A stretch of DNA of 64,000 nucleotides. Source: Pararheinheimera marina. Lineage in GTDB: Bacteria > Pseudomonadota > Gammaproteobacteria > Enterobacterales > Alteromonadaceae. The number at the start of each line of letters is the position of its first letter. Position 1 is the first letter of the stretch. This document shows, in pieces, positions 7,305 to 15,843 of the stretch. The notes beneath the pieces were generated by a model. It had not been told where the DNA came from and searched no databases. It worked only from the letters and a program-made list of their open reading frames with translations. The DNA lies in the NCBI RefSeq assembly GCF_042654345.1, contig NZ_JBHSGB010000017.1, forward strand, positions 310,001-374,000, written 5' to 3'. The position numbers and the translations under genes were made by a program.

Positions 7305-10103
7305 TCAGAAACTGTTCACTGCAGCCAATGCAACAGCACTCTGATAGAAGATCTGAGTGATTTGCGTCCAAAGCGACATGGTGTCTTTGTATTCAGTGTC
7401 CAGCGGTACCACAATGGTGTCGCCCGCTTTCAATTCAGTCTTTTGCACGGCAAACCAACCAGACTGATCAGGAATAAATACTGAACCGTCCGCTCGAATC
7501 ACATAAACCCGCTCTTCGTCTGCGCGTTTGCGGAAACCACCGGCTAACGACAGGTAATCCTCAATGGATTTGCCTGCTTTGAATCTGTGACTCGACGCAT
7601 GTTGCACTTCACCAACCACGGCAATGGAGCTGCTTCTGGACGGCACATAAAGCTCATCACCATCTTCGGCAACCATGTCAAACTCGCTGTCTGCTTTCAG
7701 CAAACCGTCCAAGTCAATCACCATCCGGCCTACAGGTTTCACTTTTTCGATTTCGTTAATCATCATCAGGGCGTCCTGCGGTGCAACCCCTGTCCCCTCT
7801 GGAGTCAAGGAACGGGCAGCGATATCAGTACGCAACTGCTGCGCCAGTTTTTGTACCTGTTCACTTTCGCGTTCTCGGGTTTGCTTACGGGTAAAGACCG
7901 CACCTTCGGCAAAGGCATCAGGTTTCAGTCCGCCCGCCCTCGCCAGTACACTGGACAATTTTTCACCTTGCTGAATGGTGTACACCCCAGGGAACCGCAC
8001 GAAGCCAGTTAACATCACCTGACGTTCAATATTCCAGTTCGGAATAGTAAACACAGTCAGACGATCCCGTGGATTTAGCATTTGACCTTGCCCAGTCTGC
8101 AGCTCGTGCACCAAATTCACGTTCTGGTGTTTGACCTGCAAATCACCGGTTGAATCATCGGTGTACGCCTGTGTTAATTCAGCGCGTTCCAGATAAGCAC
8201 TTTCTTTTAACCCGCCAGCCGCAGTGACTAAATCACGGACTGTTGAATGCTCAGCCAAGGGGTATTCACCGGCCACTTTGACTTCGCCAAGCACGGAGAC
8301 GACCCGCGAACCATTGCTGTAACTGTTGCGGGCCTTTAGCTTCTGCAGCACCGGATACAACAGCTCAGTACGATTTAAATGAGGCGTCTTTTTCAGTAAA
8401 TCAGGGTCCGTCAACACACCAGCAAAGAAGGTGCTGACTTCAGCCAATAACCATTGGCGTTTTTTACTTAGTGACTCTTCGGCTTGCTGAAAGTTATTCT
8501 GACGCTGTTTATTCTGTTCAGTCAGCAATAAAAACCCCTGTTCTGTCAGCGTCTCGTTCTCTAAAGAATCTTTATCCTGTTCCTCAGTTCTGGAGGCATA
8601 GGGCTGGGTCGCACCTTCAGCACGGGCTGAGTTGGCGAAGGCAGGTTCATCTTCAATAATGTTTGCTTCTTTCGCTCGTGTTTTGAAATACGAATTCAGT
8701 TCAGCGCGCTGATAACTGTTATTTTCGTAGTGAAACACCAGAATGGTATCACGAGCTTGCAGCACTGGGTCTTGCACCGACCCACGCTGATTGACCGCTT
8801 CACCAAGATTGAACTGAATGACTTTCAAATCGCCCAAAGGGCTGACTTCACGGACAATCAGCGCATAATCCAAATCAGCAGTCAGATGCAAATCTGACCA
8901 GAATGAGCCAATCAAGTCAGTGACCCGCAGGCCATCACGCCAGGCATATTGACCAGGACGCGCCACAGCGCCAGCCACAGTCACCACATTTTCAAAACGC
9001 GGTGAGGTAGAACCCAAACGAAGTACATCACCTGAGCGCACAGGTTCCAGTTTTGTGCTTTCTTTGGTCAGGTCCAGATTCTGCAGAGTACGCAGGTTGT
9101 CGCTATTAATGCGTTCAAGTACAGCACTTTGGGTATAAGCACCTGCTTTGGCTCCGCCTGCCATCGCCAATAACTGAGCAATAGTTTCGCCTGTCTTGAC
9201 TTCGTACAATGCAGGTCGCTGCACTTCCCCTGCCACTTCAGCAGTGGACTGTACAGGAGCTACAAAAACCACGTCACCGTGTTGTAAAAGCACATCTGAG
9301 GATGCGTCGCCTTTTAACAGTAAGTTGTACAGGTCAAACTCTGTGACGGTTGAGGAGCCACGTTTAACCACAATTTTCCGCAAGGAACCAATATCGGAAA
9401 CCCCACCTGCTGCGGTTAAGGCCTGCGTAATACTGGATAATGCTGGAATATTGTAGCTGCCAGGTTTGCTTGCCTCGCCGGCCACAAACACGGTAATAGT
9501 GCGCAGTTCGCCCATGCTGACGGCAACATCAACACCAATCAGCTGGCTCTTAATTCGTTCGCTAATTAACTGTCTTGCCTTAGGAAAGGTCAGTCCGGCG
9601 ACCACAACCTGGCCCAACTCAGGAAGACTAATGGTGCCATCACGTTCCACCTGAACTTGTTCTGTAAAGTTCTGCTTTCCAAACACTTGGACTAGCAGTT
9701 CATCACCGGCCCCCAGCAGGTAAGAATCCGGCACTGGCACATTGGCGTTATTCACTTGCTCCAGATAGGCTTTCGGTTTAAACAAACTTAAGCCAAAACG
9801 CTCAACTTTGTTTTTATCGCCTTTTTGCAGCCCCTCAACGTCAGCCTGCATATTCAAGTAGTTGGCATTCAGATTGCTATCGTCCTGCACTGCAGAGCCT
9901 GACGTGTTTTGCCTCTGTCCAGTCAAATCCGACGCGTTCATACCCATTTGGCGCATCAGACGCTGCTGCTCTGATTTAGATAAGTTCTTAAACTGCGCCA
10001 TCATGGCGGGAGAAGGCGTGACAGCAGCTTGTGAGGTAAAACACAGCACCAACACACTACTGACCGCGAATTTCAGCAACTTTTTTAACACTACCTGCTC
10101 CAT
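7305..10103 (-). CDS. SLBB-domain polysaccharide export protein (Wza-like, large form)
   Basis: Periplasmic/outer-membrane export protein of 932 residues, about two and a half times the length of classical Wza. An N-terminal signal peptide (residues 1-27, hydrophobic core VSSVLVLCFTSQA) is followed by a Poly_export domain near 115-210 (SYLLGAGDELLVQVFGK; DGTISLPELGQVVVAGLTF). Several SLBB repeats follow, each marked by a GEV or GAV..PG.Y pattern, for example VFVAGEASKPGSYNIP, VTVAGAVARPGQYAW, VMLTGFVRFPGVYTI and VAVVGEVQHASSHRF. I see no lipobox cysteine near the signal cleavage site. The partner Wzz is 13 bases downstream. Large SLBB proteins of this kind are common next to wzz in Shewanella- and Vibrio-type O-antigen loci. 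Confidence 0.87.
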   Translation of the reverse strand: MEQVVLKKLLKFAVSSVLVLCFTSQAAVTPSPAMMAQFKNLSKSEQQRLMRQMGMNASDLTGQRQNTSGSAVQDDSNLNANYLNMQADVEGLQKGDKNKVERFGLSLFKPKAYLEQVNNANVPVPDSYLLGAGDELLVQVFGKQNFTEQVQVERDGTISLPELGQVVVAGLTFPKARQLISERIKSQLIGVDVAVSMGELRTITVFVAGEASKPGSYNIPALSSITQALTAAGGVSDIGSLRKIVVKRGSSTVTEFDLYNLLLKGDASSDVLLQHGDVVFVAPVQSTAEVAGEVQRPALYEVKTGETIAQLLAMAGGAKAGAYTQSAVLERINSDNLRTLQNLDLTKESTKLEPVRSGDVLRLGSTSPRFENVVTVAGAVARPGQYAWRDGLRVTDLIGSFWSDLHLTADLDYALIVREVSPLGDLKVIQFNLGEAVNQRGSVQDPVLQARDTILVFHYENNSYQRAELNSYFKTRAKEANIIEDEPAFANSARAEGATQPYASRTEEQDKDSLENETLTEQGFLLLTEQNKQRQNNFQQAEESLSKKRQWLLAEVSTFFAGVLTDPDLLKKTPHLNRTELLYPVLQKLKARNSYSNGSRVVSVLGEVKVAGEYPLAEHSTVRDLVTAAGGLKESAYLERAELTQAYTDDSTGDLQVKHQNVNLVHELQTGQGQMLNPRDRLTVFTIPNWNIERQVMLTGFVRFPGVYTIQQGEKLSSVLARAGGLKPDAFAEGAVFTRKQTRERESEQVQKLAQQLRTDIAARSLTPEGTGVAPQDALMMINEIEKVKPVGRMVIDLDGLLKADSEFDMVAEDGDELYVPSRSSSIAVVGEVQHASSHRFKAGKSIEDYLSLAGGFRKRADEERVYVIRADGSVFIPDQSGWFAVQKTELKAGDTIVVPLDTEYKDTMSLWTQITQIFYQSAVALAAVNSF

Positions 10104-10238
10104 TAATACTTGGCTTCACTGCGGGGTTTCTATCCTGCCCCGTCTGTCATTTGACCGAAAAAGAAGACTGCGAAGTTTACCCTGTTCATCAAGTCAGGGC
10201 GAGTAAAAACTTGTGAACAACGGCCGCAATCTTAACCA

Positions 10239-10263
10239 AAACAGCCTGACATGTAGGCTGTTT
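10239..10263 (-). terminator. hairpin terminator after wecB
   Basis: A perfect 9-bp stem (AAACAGCCT / AGGCTGTTT) with a 7-base loop, followed on the minus strand by TTTTGG. It lies 17 bases beyond the wecB stop and would separate wecB from the SLBB-wzz-rml operon, which starts at 10103. A second perfect 11-bp inverted repeat (10275-10303) spans the wecB stop itself but has no T-run. Confidence 0.6.
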
Positions 10264-10280
10264 CAGTACCGATTCCACCA

Positions 10281-11405
10281 TCAAATCTGTTGTTTGATGG
10301 TGGCGACAATTCGGGCACAGGCCTTGCCATCGCCATAGGGATTGTGGGCAAAACTCATCTGCTCGTAATAGGCTTTGTCAGTCATCAGTTTGCTGACTTC
10401 TGCCACAATCACAGCAGTATCCGTGCCGACCAACTTCACTGTACCTGCAGCAACAGCCTCAGGGCGTTCGGTGGTATCACGCATCACCAGCACAGGCTTG
10501 CCCAAGGACGGCGCCTCTTCCTGAATACCACCTGAGTCGGTCAGCACCAGATAACTGCGGCTCATCAGATAGACAAATGGCAGGTAGTCTTGCGGTTCAA
10601 TCAGATGTACATTGGATGTGCCGCTCAACAGGCGAAACACCGGCTCACGTACATTTGGATTTAAATGCACCGGGTACACCACATCTGCGTCCGGAAATTG
10701 TTCAGCAATTTGCTTCAGACCAGCACAAATGTTTTCAAACCCTGAACCGAAACTCTCGCGCCTGTGACCTGTCACCAGAATTAAGCGGCGGCCATTCAGA
10801 CCAAATGGGAACAGCTGTTCGTAACGGGCGACCAGTGCGCTGTCTGCGTCAATCTTAGCCACCACCTGGTGTAAGGCATCAATCACCGTATTGCCAGTCA
10901 CCACAATGCCAGCAGGGTTAGTGTGCTCATTCAGAAGATTCTGTCGCGAGGTTTCTGTTGGCGCAAAATGCAACTTAGTCAGCGCGCCGGTCAGCTTACG
11001 GTTCGCCTCTTCCGGCCAGGGACTGTAGATATTGCCTGTCCGCAAACCGGCTTCCACATGCCCGACGGCTATTTTTTCGTAGTAGCAGGCCAAAGCTGCA
11101 GCGAAGGTGGTACTGGTATCGCCATGCACTAACACTATGTCTGGTTTAAACTCGCGTAACACCGGTTTGATGTTTAACAGAATACTGGTAGTAACGTCAT
11201 ACAAATCCTGGCCAGCTTTCATAATGGCCAAATCATAATCCGGCTGAATATCAAACAGCTTTAACACCTGATCCAGCATTTCTCTATGTTGTCCGGTCAC
11301 ACAGACTTTGCTGTCAATACCTTCGCTTTGTTTCAACAGATTGACAAGAGGCGCCATTTTGATGGCTTCAGGGCGGGTGCCAAACACACTCAATACTTTA
11401 ATCAT
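10281..11405 (-). CDS. wecB: UDP-N-acetylglucosamine 2-epimerase (non-hydrolysing)
   Basis: Interconverts UDP-GlcNAc and UDP-ManNAc, supplying ManNAc-type sugars for surface glycans. It is a GT-B-fold epimerase of 374 residues, with the family N-terminus VFGTRPEAIKMAPL, VHGDTSTTFAAALA near residue 95, GHVEAGLRTG, TGHRRESFG and LTDSGGIQEEAPSLGKP. The frame also offers an ATG 12 bases upstream (11417), but the family begins at the equivalent of MIKVLSVFGTRP, so 11405 is preferred. A terminator hairpin follows the gene, so it seems to be a single-gene unit between the chemotaxis and polysaccharide operons. Confidence 0.94.
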   Translation of the reverse strand: MIKVLSVFGTRPEAIKMAPLVNLLKQSEGIDSKVCVTGQHREMLDQVLKLFDIQPDYDLAIMKAGQDLYDVTTSILLNIKPVLREFKPDIVLVHGDTSTTFAAALACYYEKIAVGHVEAGLRTGNIYSPWPEEANRKLTGALTKLHFAPTETSRQNLLNEHTNPAGIVVTGNTVIDALHQVVAKIDADSALVARYEQLFPFGLNGRRLILVTGHRRESFGSGFENICAGLKQIAEQFPDADVVYPVHLNPNVREPVFRLLSGTSNVHLIEPQDYLPFVYLMSRSYLVLTDSGGIQEEAPSLGKPVLVMRDTTERPEAVAAGTVKLVGTDTAVIVAEVSKLMTDKAYYEQMSFAHNPYGDGKACARIVATIKQQI

Positions 11406-11564
11406 GAAAGGGTCCATTCAGTTGATGCAGTTCAGGTGGATCTGCTGCTGATGGTAGCAGAAACTCTGATTGCACCGCAGCATAAAAAGCACAGGCTGAA
11501 TTGAAACTGAAGCACCTTTGCTTAAATTGTCAGCACAAAGGAAAGCAGGATTAGAAAGAATGAC

Positions 11565-12044
11565 TTATTGGGATTGTTTATGTAAGTTAAACAGCAGTTC
11601 CGCTTCTGCCAAGGGCAATTCGCACTCGCGCATAATTTCGTCCAGGCTGGCCCCCAGCTGAACCATTTTCATCGCACGGCTGTATATCTTGGATTCGGGG
11701 TCAAACAACTGAAAGGACTGTTGTTGCTCGGCCACCTGCTCCAGTTGCTGACGGCTTTCCCGCAACATGCTTTCCAGAGACAATACGCGCTGACCAACGC
11801 CAATGACGGTGGTACGCAGCTCTTCAATTTCCGCCTGGTTTTGTTGCTGCTGCTTTTGCAGTTGTGTTTGCAGTTGCTCCAGCAATTGCTGCTGTTGCCA
11901 GCTGGCAGCCGCATTTTCATTAATAATGGCCAGCAACTTGCGGTTTTGCCGCGCAGCTGCAAAAGCCAGTACTACGGCAAATAACAGAATGACGGCAACT
12001 GCCGCCAATCCGTACCAGGTTGATAAGGGAAAAGAGTCCAGCAT
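11565..12044 (-). CDS. DUF2802 protein, end of the chemotaxis operon
   Basis: A 159-residue protein with one N-terminal membrane segment (residues 8-30, WYGLAAVAVILLFAVVLAFAAA), a glutamine-rich coiled coil (about 45-115) and a C-terminal DUF2802-like segment ending EIMRECELPLAEAELLFNLHKQ, which resembles a small helix-turn-helix. Its ATG overlaps the cheW stop (TGATG). Proteins of this kind close the fli/che operon in Shewanella, Vibrio and Pseudomonas relatives. The function is not established; membrane-anchored support of the polar chemotaxis or flagellar apparatus is a guess. Confidence 0.75.
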   Translation of the reverse strand: MLDSFPLSTWYGLAAVAVILLFAVVLAFAAARQNRKLLAIINENAAASWQQQQLLEQLQTQLQKQQQQNQAEIEELRTTVIGVGQRVLSLESMLRESRQQLEQVAEQQQSFQLFDPESKIYSRAMKMVQLGASLDEIMRECELPLAEAELLFNLHKQSQ

Positions 12045-12535
12045 CAGATCGAACTAATCTCTTCCCATTCGTCGTCAGACAACAGTTTGTTCAGGTCAAC
12101 CAGAATTAACAACTCGCCTTCGCGGTTAGACACACCCTGAATAAACTTGGCACTTTCATCTGTACCTACATTTGGAGCTGTATCAATTTCGGATTGCTTC
12201 AGGTACACCACTTCTGCCACGCTGTCGACCAGAATGCCAATCACCTGGCGCTCAGCTTCAATAATGACGATACGGGTGTTGTCGGAGATTTCTGCGCCAA
12301 CCAGGCCAAAACGGGCACGGGTATCAATGACTGTTACCACGTTACCACGCAGATTAATAATACCCAGCACGTAATCAGGCGAACCCGGCACTGGCGCAAT
12401 GTCGGTGTACCGTAATACTTCCTGCACCTGCATCACATTAATGCCATAGGTTTCTTCCTGCAGTTTAAAAGTCACCCACTGCAATACAATGTCAGAGACG
12501 TCTTTGGCTTTTGCGGTCGCCGTTAAATTACTCAT
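12044..12535 (-). CDS. cheW: chemotaxis coupling protein CheW
   Basis: Adaptor of 163 residues linking chemoreceptors to CheA. It is a single CheW domain: LQWVTFKLQEETYGINVMQVQEVLRY at the start, then PGSPDYVLGIINLRGNVVTVID, the segment that contacts receptor and CheA P5, and a C-terminal LLILVDLNKLLSDDEW. ATG at 12535 has a GAGCTC-type upstream sequence, a weak ribosome site. It is followed by a 1-base overlap with the DUF2802 gene. It belongs to the cheYZAB-motCD-parA-cheW operon. Confidence 0.95.
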   Translation of the reverse strand: MSNLTATAKAKDVSDIVLQWVTFKLQEETYGINVMQVQEVLRYTDIAPVPGSPDYVLGIINLRGNVVTVIDTRARFGLVGAEISDNTRIVIIEAERQVIGILVDSVAEVVYLKQSEIDTAPNVGTDESAKFIQGVSNREGELLILVDLNKLLSDDEWEEISSI

Positions 12536-12576
12536 GCAGAGCTCCTACCCAAGATTCATTCAAAACTGTTGTCAGA

Positions 12577-13314
12577 CTACTGACTGTTTAAGCCTTTTGC
12601 CAGCAATTCGATCATCGCATCGACGTCCAGCAAAGCACACATATGTTGTTTTATCAGACCGGCCAACCAGGGCCTTTTTCCTTCGTTCTCACGCCATTTC
12701 ACATCATCTTGTTCCAGCGCGATTGTGTTCACCAAGGTATCACAGGCTAAACCCCAATGGCTATTCCCAAGCATAATAACGTATTGATAGTTTAGCTGTT
12801 CCTGCAATTGGTTGTCGTATTTTTCCGGCATCACCCATTGTGCCGTATCCACTACATTAATTTTCTGTTCGCGATACAGCATCACCCCTTGCAACCAGGC
12901 TGGTTGACCAGGCAGTGACTTCAGCGGAGCAATTTTGTGAATGCCTCCCAGCTCTTTTAACGGCAGCGCAATCTTTAATCCGGCGACAGAGAAAAACAGC
13001 GCCTGAAAACGCCCATTACGGTACGCTTTCGCTGTCGCTACCTTGACTGGAGGAACAGGGGCTGCTGGCACAAGTGCCGGCTTACTGACGGGCGGTGTAA
13101 CCACTTTAACGACCGCAGCAACAGGAGCAGCAGGTGCTGGTGCAGCCACAGGCGGCGCCTTGGCAATCACGGGGGCCGACACAGGCGCCAACAGTTCATT
13201 CAGTTGCTGCTTTTTCTCCTCCTGCAGTACCGGAGCTGCAGGAACGTCATCTTCTGTCAGCAAGGCTTTCAGATAGTGTTTCATTACCTTAGAACTGGCT
13301 TGCAAATCGCTCAT
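12577..13314 (-). CDS. CheW-domain protein with a Pro/Ala-rich N-terminal extension
   Basis: A 245-residue CheW-like protein. Residues 1-35 look helical, residues 40-95 are a low-complexity Ala/Pro/Val linker, and the CheW-like domain fills the C-terminal 140 residues (RFQALFFSVAGLKIALPLKELGGI; LPGQPAWLQGVMLYREQKINVVDTA). In Vibrio and Pseudomonas a second CheW-like gene (the ParP type) sits between parA and cheW and links the ParC/ParA polar-placement system to chemotaxis arrays; position and layout here match that. Function as a ParP-like array-positioning adaptor is therefore likely but inferred. It begins 1 base after the parA stop. Confidence 0.82.
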   Translation of the reverse strand: MSDLQASSKVMKHYLKALLTEDDVPAAPVLQEEKKQQLNELLAPVSAPVIAKAPPVAAPAPAAPVAAVVKVVTPPVSKPALVPAAPVPPVKVATAKAYRNGRFQALFFSVAGLKIALPLKELGGIHKIAPLKSLPGQPAWLQGVMLYREQKINVVDTAQWVMPEKYDNQLQEQLNYQYVIMLGNSHWGLACDTLVNTIALEQDDVKWRENEGKRPWLAGLIKQHMCALLDVDAMIELLAKGLNSQ

Positions 13315-13315
13315 C

Positions 13316-14095
13316 TCAGTCCTCCGGGGTCAACTGAAGTAAATAAGTCAGCAAGGTATTGTAGGCGAACACACCTCGTGATTTGGGCGCGAACACCGGC
13401 GGTGGCGTTTGCGCCACGCTGGCGTCGCGAAATTTGGTGTCAATCGGGATCACGGCCGACCAGACCCGCTCACCATACTGAGCTTTTAATGCTTTGTAGG
13501 CTTCAAGCGCCGCTTTGGTGCGCTTGTCGTACATAGTCGGCACTATGGTAAAAGCGTAATCCTGCGGCGTTGAGCTGTGCATCAGTTGCATGGTAGCCAT
13601 CATCCGGTCCAGACCTTTAAGCGCCAGAAATTCACATTGCACCGGGATCAGAATGCGGTCACATGCCGCCATTGCATTGACCATCAGCACCCCAATTACG
13701 GGCGGACAGTCGATCAACACATAATCGTATTCATCTTCAATCTTTTGCAGCGCTTTCTTTAACACCAAGCCCATGCCGCCCTGCTGACCATGGGAGCGGT
13801 CCAAGGTGGCCAGGGCCATGGAGGTCGGCAGAATATCAAGGTTCTTCACACTGCTTGGGCAAAGTGATTGCAGGATTTCTTCTTTGCTGATGTCTTTACC
13901 GCGCAGGAAAATGTCATAAACACTGACTTCAAGCTCTTCCGCATCAATGCCAAAGTAGTAGGTCAACGAGCCGTGCGGGTCGGTGTCCACCAGCAGCACA
14001 CGGTAGCCACGCTCAGCCAATAAGGCACCTAAAGTCACTGTTGAGGTGGTTTTACCTACTCCACCTTTTTGATTCGCTATAGTCCAGACTACCAC
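13316..14095 (-). CDS. ParA/Soj-family ATPase of the chemotaxis operon (ParC-like)
   Basis: A 259-residue ParA ATPase with the deviant Walker A motif NQKGGVGKTTSTVTLG at residues 8-23, a Walker A' DTDPHGSLTYYFG, and Walker B-like YVLIDCPPVIG. Start is GTG at 14095 with a good AGGAAG site 6 bases upstream; the initial residues VVWTIANQKGG match the family. It lies between motD and the second CheW gene, where Vibrio and Pseudomonas have the ParC-type ATPase that recruits chemotaxis arrays to the flagellated pole. That role is taken from context. Confidence 0.88.
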   Translation of the reverse strand: MVVWTIANQKGGVGKTTSTVTLGALLAERGYRVLLVDTDPHGSLTYYFGIDAEELEVSVYDIFLRGKDISKEEILQSLCPSSVKNLDILPTSMALATLDRSHGQQGGMGLVLKKALQKIEDEYDYVLIDCPPVIGVLMVNAMAACDRILIPVQCEFLALKGLDRMMATMQLMHSSTPQDYAFTIVPTMYDKRTKAALEAYKALKAQYGERVWSAVIPIDTKFRDASVAQTPPPVFAPKSRGVFAYNTLLTYLLQLTPED

Positions 14096-14105
14096 TTTAA
14101 TCTTC

Positions 14106-15098
14106 CTACTTTGTTGGAGGCTCTTCGGCCTCGCCCGGCTCCGGTGGCCGGGTGCTGATTCGAATTCCGCCGTGCGGCAACCGGATCACGCGGATCCGCA
14201 CGTCTTCAGGCTCTTGTACTGCCGCGCCGGACCCGACTGTCGCGTCCTGAGGAACAGATGTAGCTTCAGGCTCGTTCTGCATAGGCGCCTGATAAGCAAA
14301 CCGCGAGACGGCAATCACGACTTTGCGATTCTCGGCCCGTCCTTTCGCATCGCTGTTGTCGGCAAAAGGAGAATATTGGCCGTAACCTTCTGCCGCCAAA
14401 CGTCCTGGATTGATGCCAAAATCCTGCAACAGCCGTAAAATCGCAGTAGCCCTTGCCACGGATAATTCCCAGTTCGATGGAAACAGCTCGTTGTGAATAG
14501 GCTCAGAGTCTGTATACCCACGCACCCGCAGATAATTCTGGTGACGCTGCAGCAGCTCCGTCAAGGCCTGCATCACAGTTCTCGCCGAGTTGTTGGGCGT
14601 GGCGCTGCCGCTGCTGAACAGCATGGAGCTACTCAGTTCGATGGTCAGCCAATCGTCATTGCGCTGTATTTTGGCCAGGCCACTTTCAGTTAACTCTTTC
14701 AGGCTCTGGCGCATCTCGGTTTCAAGCTCAACCAGTGGACTACCCCGGCGGCTCTCGTCCAGCGGCTGTAATTCTGAACTTTGCGCCAACAGGCTTGGCC
14801 CCGTTGCGTTCGGTTCCAGTCCAGTCGCATTCAGCTCGATCGGCTGCACCTCAGGTGTGGCCTCAACAGGCGCATCGCCTGTTGGCTGCAGGCTGCTCCC
14901 ACCTTGCTGCGCTGCGGCGAACAGCCCTGCCAAGGTCTGGCTGATGGCTTCAATTTGCTCTTTCTTTAAGCTGGATAAGGAAAACAGCACCACGAACAGC
15001 GCGAACAACAGGGTCATATAGTCAGCATAGGAAATCAACCAGCGTTCTGCGCCCGTTTTATCATTATGTTGCACTGCACTTTGACGCGGCCTGTACAT
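14106..15098 (-). CDS. motD: flagellar motor stator MotD (MotB family)
   Basis: Peptidoglycan-binding stator subunit, 330 residues. The N-terminal plug and single membrane helix carry the proton-binding aspartate in WLISYADYMTLLFALFVVLFSLS (about residues 21-43). A long Pro/Glu linker follows, then an OmpA-like domain (about 165-270) with LRVRGYTDSEPIHNELFPSNWELSVARA and AAEGYGQYSPFADN. The open frame extends upstream into motC, but ATG 15098 lies 1 base after the motC stop and matches the family N-terminus, so it is the start. Together with MotC it forms the second, MotCD-type stator known from Pseudomonas. Confidence 0.92.
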   Translation of the reverse strand: MYRPRQSAVQHNDKTGAERWLISYADYMTLLFALFVVLFSLSSLKKEQIEAISQTLAGLFAAAQQGGSSLQPTGDAPVEATPEVQPIELNATGLEPNATGPSLLAQSSELQPLDESRRGSPLVELETEMRQSLKELTESGLAKIQRNDDWLTIELSSSMLFSSGSATPNNSARTVMQALTELLQRHQNYLRVRGYTDSEPIHNELFPSNWELSVARATAILRLLQDFGINPGRLAAEGYGQYSPFADNSDAKGRAENRKVVIAVSRFAYQAPMQNEPEATSVPQDATVGSGAAVQEPEDVRIRVIRLPHGGIRISTRPPEPGEAEEPPTK

Positions 15099-15099
15099 A

Positions 15100-15843
15100 T
15101 CAGTCAGCCTTATAAGCCAGCAGCTTTTGCTCCACTGTACGTGGGTTCTCCCCACGGGCTATAGAGCATAACCCTTCAATCAACATGGCCTGGTACAACA
15201 GTTGTTCTTCCAGAATAGCGCGTATTTTATTAGCAACAGGGATAAACAACAGATTGGCAAAACCTACCCCATAAATAGTGGCGACAAAAGCAGTCGAAAT
15301 ACCCTGACCTAACGCCGTTGGGTCAGAGATGTCTGCCAGCGCCAGAATCAGCCCCAACACGGCACCGACGATGCCAATGGTCGGGCTGTAGCCACCCATG
15401 GCGTCATAAACCCGGCTGGCACGCTGCAAGCGGTCGTTGTCCAGGTGCAGTTCTGTATCGAGAATATCGCGCAACAAATCCGCTTCGGTGCCATCGACCA
15501 GCAAATTCAACCCGCGTTTTAATAGCGGCTGCTCTTCATCGAAAGCCACCTGCTCCAGCGCCAAAAAACCATGCAAACGCGCGGCATGGCCCCATTCAGA
15601 GATTCGGTAAATACTGTCGGTAAAATCCATCTTTGGCGGCCGGACCACCCACAGCAACAGCTGCATGCCCTGCTTAAATTGCGCCCAGGGACTTTGCAGC
15701 ATCACAGCGCCTAAAGTACCACCCATCACAATAAAAAAAGCGGGAGCATGCCACAGTTGCAGCACCTCACCGCCTTCCAGACTAAAGCCGCCTAAAATTG
15801 CAACCGACGCCAGCACAATGCCGACAAAACTGAGTTTATCCAT
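15100..15843 (-). CDS. motC: flagellar motor stator MotC (MotA family)
   Basis: Membrane stator subunit of 247 residues that conducts ions with MotD and pushes on FliG. It has four hydrophobic segments (about residues 5-22, 30-50, 150-172 and 180-205), the MotA/TolQ/ExbB core MGGYSPTIGIVGAVLGLILAL, and the cytoplasmic loop with charged residues between helices 2 and 3. Its start overlaps the end of cheB by 8 bases. Gene order cheB-motC-motD is the Pseudomonas-type arrangement. Confidence 0.94.
   Translation of the reverse strand: MDKLSFVGIVLASVAILGGFSLEGGEVLQLWHAPAFFIVMGGTLGAVMLQSPWAQFKQGMQLLLWVVRPPKMDFTDSIYRISEWGHAARLHGFLALEQVAFDEEQPLLKRGLNLLVDGTEADLLRDILDTELHLDNDRLQRASRVYDAMGGYSPTIGIVGAVLGLILALADISDPTALGQGISTAFVATIYGVGFANLLFIPVANKIRAILEEQLLYQAMLIEGLCSIARGENPRTVEQKLLAYKAD

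Noticed and set aside
10104..10238. JUMPstart/ops element before the polysaccharide export gene
   Set aside because: A GGGGCAGGATAG run is loosely similar, but the GGCGGTAG core is absent and nothing else in the leader fits.
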